Assembly: GCA_020051695.1 (NCBI GenBank)
Contig: JAGVQM010000030.1
Coordinates: 37,551 to 101,550 of the forward strand
DNA length: 64,000 nucleotides
From: Candidatus Zixiibacteriota bacterium
GTDB lineage: Bacteria; Zixibacteria; MSB-5A5; WJJR01; JAJRUJ01
Direction: 5' to 3'
A program made the position numbers and the translations under genes. The notes beneath the pieces are model-generated. The model was not told the DNA's origin. It saw nothing but the letters and a program-made list of their open reading frames with translations, and searched no databases. This document shows positions 58,729 to 64,000 of this stretch, piece by piece (the stretch's first letter is position 1; each line of letters starts with the position of its first letter).

Positions 58729-60891
58729 ATGCGACAGATACTGGTACAAGCCGGCGCTGCCGCTCCAGCTGTTTATGAATTGCCGGACCCGGCAGTACTG
58801 GACGGTCAGGTGATGATCCGCAATCGGGCCTCACTTATCTCGCCGGGGACTGAACGGAGCAGTGTACAATTGCATACATCTTCGCTGCTGGCCAAAGCAC
58901 GGCAGCGACCGGACCAGGTCCGGCTGGTCTTAAACAAACTGCGGACCGAGGGAATCAGCTCGACGGTCCGCAAGGTCCGATCACGACTGGCCGAGCCGTT
59001 CGTTCCCGGTTACTCCTGTGCCGGCACGATCACTCGGGTCGGCCCTCGGGTTACAGAATTCAAAGCCGGGGACCGGGTCGCGGCTGCCGGGTATGGATAT
59101 GCCTCGCACGCCGAGCTGGTTTGCGTGCCGATAAATCTGACGGTCAAGATTCCGACAGAAGTGACCTTTGCGGAAGCCGCGTTCGGCACGATGGGCGCCA
59201 TCGCCCTCCATGGTGTCCGCGTGACATCCCCGTCCCTCGGTGAGACAGTGGTCGTCGTGGGACTGGGCATCCTGGGCCAATTGACCGCCCAAATCCTTCG
59301 TTCAGCCGGTATGCAAGTCATCGCGGTCGAACCTTCGACTTTCCGCCGCGATCTTGCCGGCCAAAGCGGCATCAGCGACACCACCGAACCGGGAGAGCAG
59401 GCCCGACGATTGGTACTGGACCGCACCGGGCACCATGGGGCAGACGCAATTATCATCACCGCCGCTTCCCGCGCGGAGGACTTGATTGCCGAAACGGCAG
59501 AACTGGCGCGCGACCGTGGGATCATTACTGTCGTCGGAGATATTCCGCTGAATCTCCCACGGCAGGTATTCTATCAGAAAGAATTGCAGGTGCGGCTTTC
59601 CCGGTCCTATGGTCCGGGGCGCTACGATCGCGAGTATGAGGAAAAAGGACGGGATTACCCCTACCCTTACGTTCGCTGGACCCAAAAACGCAATATCGCG
59701 GCGTTCCTGGGATTGATCGCCCGCAAGCAGGTTTCGGTCGAACACCTCATCACCGATCATCGCGATGTCAGCCGGGCCGAGCAGGCCTATGCCCTGCTCG
59801 AGGGGCCCGACCGCGACCGCCATCTCGGCGTAGTATTCGATTATCCTGAAACGGATAACCCGCCGGTCACAACCATTCATCTGAAAAGCAAGGCCGCAAA
59901 ATTATCGGCTGACGGCACTTTCGGCGTCGGTTTCGTCGGTTTCGGGCAATTTGCCGGCGGCGTGCTGCTGCCCGCGTTCCAATCGATCAATAATCTTCGT
60001 TATACCGGGGTGGCCACGCGCAAAGGCGTTTCGGCCAAATCCGCCGCCGCCAAAGGCGGTTTTGCCTATGCCACCACCGACTACACCCGGGTCATCAATG
60101 ACCCGCAGACAGATATCGTCGTCATTGCCACGACCAGCGATCTTCATGCCGACCTGGCCTGTGCCGCCCTTGCAGCGAATAAAGCTGTCTTCCTGGAAAA
60201 ACCGCTGGCCCTGGATCAGCCCGGGCTGACGCGAGTGGTCGAAGCGGTCCGTAAACATGGCGGGATGCTGCAAGTCGGTTTCAACCGCCGGTATTCTCCG
60301 GCGTTGACGGAAATTAAACGCGTGTTGACACCGCGGCGGACGCCGCTGGCCATCGATTATCGCGTTTGTGTTTCCCGCGCCCCCGCGCCCCAGCAACACT
60401 GGCTCGGCGATCCGGAACGCAGCGGGGGACTGCTGATCGGTGAAGTCTGCCATTTCATCGATGCGGCAATTTTCCTCACTGATGCCCATCCGCGCACGGT
60501 CTATGCCCGGCCGTTAGGTACCGATGCCGGTGATGACGCAGTAGCGGTGTTTATGGAAATGGCCGATGGCAGCGTGGTCAATATCCGTTACCTGACCGGC
60601 GCCGCGCCCGGTACGCCCAAGGAATATGTCGATATCGTCGGCGGGGGGATCACCGCCTATGTCAACGACTTCCGTCTATATGGCTGGGCCGGAAACGGCC
60701 GCCCGCAGAAAAGACGGGGAACGCAAAACAAAGGCCACGTCGAGCAGCTTAAAGCTTTCACCTGTTCGCTCCGACAAAAAGGAATGGCGGCTGGGGACCT
60801 CATTGCCGCCGTTTATGCCACAGAGGCAACATTTGCGGCGCAGGAATCGATGCGCTCGGGGGGCCCTGTAGCTGTGATCGTCGATTTCTAG
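58729..60891 (+). CDS. Bi-domain oxidoreductase: MDR dehydrogenase fused to Gfo/Idh/MocA
   Basis: A 720-residue fusion. Residues 1-350 are a zinc-type alcohol-dehydrogenase-like MDR domain (SLISPGTERSSVQL, PFVPGYSCAGTITRVGPRVTEFKAGDRVAAAGYGYASHAE, VVVVGLGILGQLTAQIL). Most zinc ligands of true alcohol dehydrogenases are missing. Residues 400-720 are a Gfo/Idh/MocA domain (FGVGFVGFGQFAGGVLLPAF, AVFLEKPLALDQPGL, RSGGLLIGEVCHFIDAAIFL). Such bi-domain proteins occur in exopolysaccharide loci, often beside heparinase-family genes as here, and are thought to handle uronic or keto sugars. It starts three bases after the previous stop. Confidence 0.9.
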   Translation: MRQILVQAGAAAPAVYELPDPAVLDGQVMIRNRASLISPGTERSSVQLHTSSLLAKARQRPDQVRLVLNKLRTEGISSTVRKVRSRLAEPFVPGYSCAGTITRVGPRVTEFKAGDRVAAAGYGYASHAELVCVPINLTVKIPTEVTFAEAAFGTMGAIALHGVRVTSPSLGETVVVVGLGILGQLTAQILRSAGMQVIAVEPSTFRRDLAGQSGISDTTEPGEQARRLVLDRTGHHGADAIIITAASRAEDLIAETAELARDRGIITVVGDIPLNLPRQVFYQKELQVRLSRSYGPGRYDREYEEKGRDYPYPYVRWTQKRNIAAFLGLIARKQVSVEHLITDHRDVSRAEQAYALLEGPDRDRHLGVVFDYPETDNPPVTTIHLKSKAAKLSADGTFGVGFVGFGQFAGGVLLPAFQSINNLRYTGVATRKGVSAKSAAAKGGFAYATTDYTRVINDPQTDIVVIATTSDLHADLACAALAANKAVFLEKPLALDQPGLTRVVEAVRKHGGMLQVGFNRRYSPALTEIKRVLTPRRTPLAIDYRVCVSRAPAPQQHWLGDPERSGGLLIGEVCHFIDAAIFLTDAHPRTVYARPLGTDAGDDAVAVFMEMADGSVVNIRYLTGAAPGTPKEYVDIVGGGITAYVNDFRLYGWAGNGRPQKRRGTQNKGHVEQLKAFTCSLRQKGMAAGDLIAAVYATEATFAAQESMRSGGPVAVIVDF

Positions 60892-60908
60892 ACATCTCGG
60901 GAGGATGG

Positions 60909-62303
60909 ATGACAGACGCAACCACTCGTCGTGGAAGCATTCTCTATATTTCGCATTATTTCCCGCCGGAGGTCAATGCTCCGGCCGGCCGGGTTTACGA
61001 AATGGCGCGGGTCTGGGCGCGCCAGGGCCGCCGGGTCAAAGTCTTGACGGGATTCCCCAATCACCCGCACGGGACCATCCCCGCGGAATACCGGGGAAAG
61101 GTGTTCCAGCGGGAGACACTGGACGGCATCGAGGTCTACCGCTGCTGGATGTACGCTGCGCCCAACACAGGCCTGATACGGCGGATGCTGAACTACCTGT
61201 CTTTTATGGTTTCAGCAATTGTGATCGGTACATGCCGCACCGGCCGCGCCGACTGTGTCATCGCCACCTCGCCGCAGATGTTCGTGGCCGTGGCCGGCTG
61301 GATTTTGTCGAGGATCAAACGGGCGCCGTTTATCTTCGAAGTACGCGATCTATGGCCGGAGGAAATCGCCACCGTCGGCGCCATCAAAAACCGATTGATC
61401 ATCCGCTGCCTGGAAAAACTTGAAATGTTTCTGTATCGCCGGGCCGCGCGGATCATCGCCCTGGCCCAGGGGACAATTGAAATCCTGACCCGCCGCGGCG
61501 TACCGACGGCCAAATTGGCGCTGATCCCCAACGGTGTGGACCTCACACGGTTTGCCCCGGGCCGACGCCACAACCATGTGCGCGACCGGCTCAATTTGAA
61601 CGGCGATTTTCTGGTATCCTATATCGGGACGGTGGGGATGGCCCATCGCCTTGATGTCTTTTTGGAGGCGGCGCAACTGATGAAAGATACGCCGCACGTG
61701 AAATTCCTGATCGTCGGCGACGGGGCCGAAAAACAACGCTTGTGCCGCGCCAAAGTCGAACTCGGACTCGACAATCTCCGGCTGCTGGAACAGCAGCCCC
61801 GCGAGGAAATCGCGGCTTATTATGCCGCGTCGGATTGTTGTCTGGTGCATTTGAAACAAGCTCCGTTGTTCGAGAAAAATATTCCCTCGAAAATTTTTGA
61901 AATCATGGCCAGTGGCAAGCCCGTCCTCCTCGGAACACGGGGAGAATCCAAACGACTGGTCGCACGCGCCGGGTGTGGAGTGTTTTTCGAACCGGAGAAC
62001 GCCGCCGATCTGGTCGAAGGCATCCGCCGCCTGCAACATAATCCGCAGTGGCGTAAAAAACTCGGGCGGTCCGGGAGCGAATTCGTCCAAAAATATTATT
62101 CCCGCGATGACCTGGCCCGGCAATACCTGGCCGTGCTGGATACCACGATGGGTTTGAACGACAAACCAATTCCCGAACAGGGTATCCCTGCGGCGAAACG
62201 TTTGGCGGAGAGGATGACTTCATCACCGGCCCGGCCGGCGCGCCATCAACGGCGGGCACAAGCACGCCCCGGACGCCGGTCACAACCGGTGGGCATCACC
62301 TGA
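60909..62303 (+). CDS. Glycosyltransferase, WbuB/WcaI-like family 4
   Basis: A 464-residue GT4 enzyme. GGGAGG stands directly before the ATG. The start ILYISHYFPPEVNAPAGRVYEMARVWARQGRRVKVLTGFPNHPHGTIP is the signature of the WbuB/FnlA-associated group. Then VIATSPQMFVAVAGWILSRIKRAPFIFEVRDLWPE, RIIALAQGTIEIL, LIPNGVDLTRFAPG, SYIGTVGMAHRLDVFLEAAQ and LVHLKQAPLFEKNIPSKIFEIMASGKPVLLG. The last 50 residues are a basic, disordered tail. Related enzymes move N-acetyl-fucosamine-type or ManNAc-type sugars; the exact donor is not known. Confidence 0.9.
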   Translation: MTDATTRRGSILYISHYFPPEVNAPAGRVYEMARVWARQGRRVKVLTGFPNHPHGTIPAEYRGKVFQRETLDGIEVYRCWMYAAPNTGLIRRMLNYLSFMVSAIVIGTCRTGRADCVIATSPQMFVAVAGWILSRIKRAPFIFEVRDLWPEEIATVGAIKNRLIIRCLEKLEMFLYRRAARIIALAQGTIEILTRRGVPTAKLALIPNGVDLTRFAPGRRHNHVRDRLNLNGDFLVSYIGTVGMAHRLDVFLEAAQLMKDTPHVKFLIVGDGAEKQRLCRAKVELGLDNLRLLEQQPREEIAAYYAASDCCLVHLKQAPLFEKNIPSKIFEIMASGKPVLLGTRGESKRLVARAGCGVFFEPENAADLVEGIRRLQHNPQWRKKLGRSGSEFVQKYYSRDDLARQYLAVLDTTMGLNDKPIPEQGIPAAKRLAERMTSSPARPARHQRRAQARPGRRSQPVGIT

Positions 62304-62313
62304 TGGATCAGTC

Positions 62314-63723
62314 ATGCTACGCGAACACTATATATTATTCCGCCGACTTCACCTGATCGCGGATTTGACCACGGTAATCTGCTGTTATTTTGCTTGCTGT
62401 CTGATCTGGGATGGGGGACTTCCATGCGCGGCCCCGGCTGATTTGCTTTTTGCGCCGGAACTGTTGATCCCCACAATTATTTTTGGCATCATGCTCAGCG
62501 CCAATCACCGGAGTTATGAATACCGTTTCCGTTCCCTGTCCTCATCGTTGTGGGGCATAACGCGGACTTGGCTGTCTGCGATAATACTGGCGCTGGTCGT
62601 CCTATTTTTGTATGAACCATGGGTCCCTGACCGGGCGAAATTTCTGGTATTCGCTCTTTCCGGAATGCCGGCACTCAGCACAGTCCGGTCGATAGTCTGG
62701 CTGGCACTCCATTTCTACCGCCGTTCGGGACGTTCGTTCAAGAACGTCCTGATCATCGGTACCGGGAAACTGGCCCGCCTGACCGCCGACCATATCCTCT
62801 CGCGCCCCGGCCAGGGTCTGCGGATTCTCGGTTTTCTCGACTGGGAACCACGCCGTCGACACTGGCGGTACCGCGACATCCCGGTCATCGGTTCATTACC
62901 GGACCTGCCGGTTATCGGCAAATCGCAACAAATGGACCTGGTCGTTTTCGCCGTAGGGTATAAATCCCTGGGAAAAATCAGCGGCGTGGCCCAAATTTGC
63001 GGCCGGATGGGCCTGCCCACGATTGTGCTGACCGATGTCCTGGGAGATTCCACTCTGCGGCGGGAACCGGGCCGTTTCTTTGGCCGGCCGGGCGTTTGTT
63101 TCGATCCGCAACCGCGACAGGATTGGACGCTCGCCGCCAAAAGTCTGCTTGATCGGGCGCTGGCCGGAGCCGCGCTGGTTGTCCTAACTCCGTTTTTGGC
63201 CATGATCGCCCTGGCCATCAAGTGGGTATCGCCGGGTCCGGTCTTTTTCAAGCAACGGCGGATGGGGTTGAACGGCCGCCAATTCACCCTGTGGAAATTC
63301 CGGACCATGATTGTCGACGCCGAGAAACAACAGACGCAACTGGCCGACTCGAACGAGATGTCCGGACCGGTGTTCAAAATGAAAAACGACCCGCGGATCA
63401 CCCGGATCGGCCGGTTCCTGCGGCGGACATCAATTGATGAATTGCCTCAGTTGATCAACGTCGCCCGCGGCGATATGTCGCTGGTCGGACCCCGGCCCCC
63501 CCTGCCTGAAGAAGTCCGCCGGTACGACGGCTGGGAGCGGCGGCGGTTGTCGGTCCGGCCCGGACTAACCTGCCTGTGGCAGATCGGCGGCCGTAACCGG
63601 ATCGATTTTGAGGAATGGATGAAACTCGACTTAGAATATATCGATAACTGGTCGCTGAAAAAAGACGCCGAAATCCTCGTCAAAACAATCCCGGCGGTAT
63701 TCCGCGGCACCGGAGCGCGCTAG
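62314..63723 (+). CDS. Undecaprenyl-phosphate sugar phosphotransferase, WcaJ/WbaP type
   Basis: A 469-residue polytopic initiating enzyme that puts the first sugar-1-phosphate of the repeat unit on undecaprenyl phosphate. Four membrane helices (about 15-120) are followed by a CoA-binding-like Rossmann domain (NVLIIGTGKLARLTADHIL ... GFLDWEP) and a fifth segment (AGAALVVLTPFLAMIALAIKWV). The catalytic bac_transf domain has PVFFKQRRMGLNGRQFTLWKFRTMIVDAE, NDPRITRIGRFLRRTSIDELPQLINVARGDMSLVGPRP with the Asp-Glu pair, and CLWQIGGRN. It ends the plus-strand run of genes. The first sugar is not known; WcaJ uses glucose, WbaP galactose. Confidence 0.92.
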   Translation: MLREHYILFRRLHLIADLTTVICCYFACCLIWDGGLPCAAPADLLFAPELLIPTIIFGIMLSANHRSYEYRFRSLSSSLWGITRTWLSAIILALVVLFLYEPWVPDRAKFLVFALSGMPALSTVRSIVWLALHFYRRSGRSFKNVLIIGTGKLARLTADHILSRPGQGLRILGFLDWEPRRRHWRYRDIPVIGSLPDLPVIGKSQQMDLVVFAVGYKSLGKISGVAQICGRMGLPTIVLTDVLGDSTLRREPGRFFGRPGVCFDPQPRQDWTLAAKSLLDRALAGAALVVLTPFLAMIALAIKWVSPGPVFFKQRRMGLNGRQFTLWKFRTMIVDAEKQQTQLADSNEMSGPVFKMKNDPRITRIGRFLRRTSIDELPQLINVARGDMSLVGPRPPLPEEVRRYDGWERRRLSVRPGLTCLWQIGGRNRIDFEEWMKLDLEYIDNWSLKKDAEILVKTIPAVFRGTGAR

Positions 63724-63755
63724 CCGCAGACCGGGATCCCGAACGGGTGCTGCCG

Positions 63756-64000
63756 TCAATACTCCCCGTCAGCATCGGTCTTGATCAACAGGACATCCGC
63801 CGAACCCATCCCCGAAGATTTCGTCCAGCCGGTGATGATATAGCCGCCGTCGGACGTCGGCGCAACCCACGCCGCCCGGTCGTCCCATTGTCCGCCGTAT
63901 GTCTTTTCCCACTGAACGCGACCGGAAAGATCCAGCTTGAGCAGATATGCATCATCTCCTCCCGCCCCCAAAGAACTGGTAAACCCGGCCAGGACATACC
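63756..64000 (-). CDS. Beta-propeller-type repeat protein, partial C-terminus
   Basis: Only the last 81 residues lie in the window; the stop TGA is at 63756-63758. The sequence shows two copies of a repeat of about 45 residues: GFTSSLGAGGDDAYLLKLDLSGRVQWEKTYGG and GGYIITGWTKSSGMGSADVLLIKTDADGEY. This G-x-T/G-W-T...D-A-Y/VLL-I/L-K-T/L-D form is seen in large extracellular propeller proteins. It lies convergent to the WcaJ-type gene. The function is not known. Confidence 0.7.
   Translation of the reverse strand, partial: YVLAGFTSSLGAGGDDAYLLKLDLSGRVQWEKTYGGQWDDRAAWVAPTSDGGYIITGWTKSSGMGSADVLLIKTDADGEY

Overview
The window reads as about 64 kb of chromosome from a Gram-negative, moderately GC-rich bacterium, probably uncultured and close to the FCB superphylum (Bacteroidota, Zixibacteria or Latescibacteria-like). 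Evidence: an outer-membrane barrel protein, a lipoprotein lytic transglycosylase with LysM domains, a Wza-type SLBB export protein, lipid-II-flippase-type and WcaJ-type proteins, and a 31-residue ultrabasic protein after HU that resembles a small protein common in Bacteroidota. The phylum call is inference. I found no tRNA, rRNA, CRISPR array or insertion sequence. 

Region 1 (1-14.5 kb) is mostly housekeeping: the end of an outer-membrane barrel gene, an exported protein, a minus-strand unit of HU, a tiny basic protein and a possible structured RNA ending in a good terminator, then sppA, an MltD-like transglycosylase and miaA. Next come a collapsed SLC13-type transporter pseudogene, two secreted cysteine-rich repeat proteins, a tandem pair of EamA transporters, a TPR protein, recN and two small proteins. 

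Region 2 (14.7-25.5 kb) has a PEGA/TPR membrane protein, a glycosyltransferase facing a MurJ-like flippase, a split lysine-ketoglutarate reductase / saccharopine dehydrogenase pair for lysine breakdown, a prolyl-oligopeptidase-family lipoprotein and a DtxR-type regulator. 

Region 3 (25.8-32.1 kb) is the oddest: a free-standing homologue of the cyanophycin synthetase N-domain, a 64-residue protein, two tandem 68/69-residue paralogues of no family I know, a histone-H1-like Lys/Arg repeat protein, then murQ, coaX, a two-CW zinc-ribbon-like protein, an Lnt-N-terminus-like membrane protein and an exported protein with an IPTL-type C-terminal sorting signal. 

Region 4 (32.1-41.4 kb, minus strand) carries an M48 membrane protease fused to a TolB-type propeller, an SGNH hydrolase with TPRs inside its fold, and a response regulator coupled to a 1,523-residue multi-PAS histidine kinase. 

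Region 5 (41.7-63.7 kb, plus strand throughout) is a polysaccharide locus: dTDP-rhamnose genes (rmlA, rmlC-like, rmlB, rmlD), Gfo/Idh oxidoreductases, SLBB export protein, wecB, a sugar nucleotidyltransferase, an unknown toroid-like protein, an SDR reductase, heparinase II/III-family protein, three glycosyltransferases, a HisC-like protein whose PLP lysine is replaced by serine, a fused MDR/Gfo-Idh oxidoreductase and a WcaJ-type initiating phosphoglycosyltransferase. The expected polymer holds rhamnose and HexNAc, possibly uronic acid. The window ends in a partial minus-strand repeat protein.
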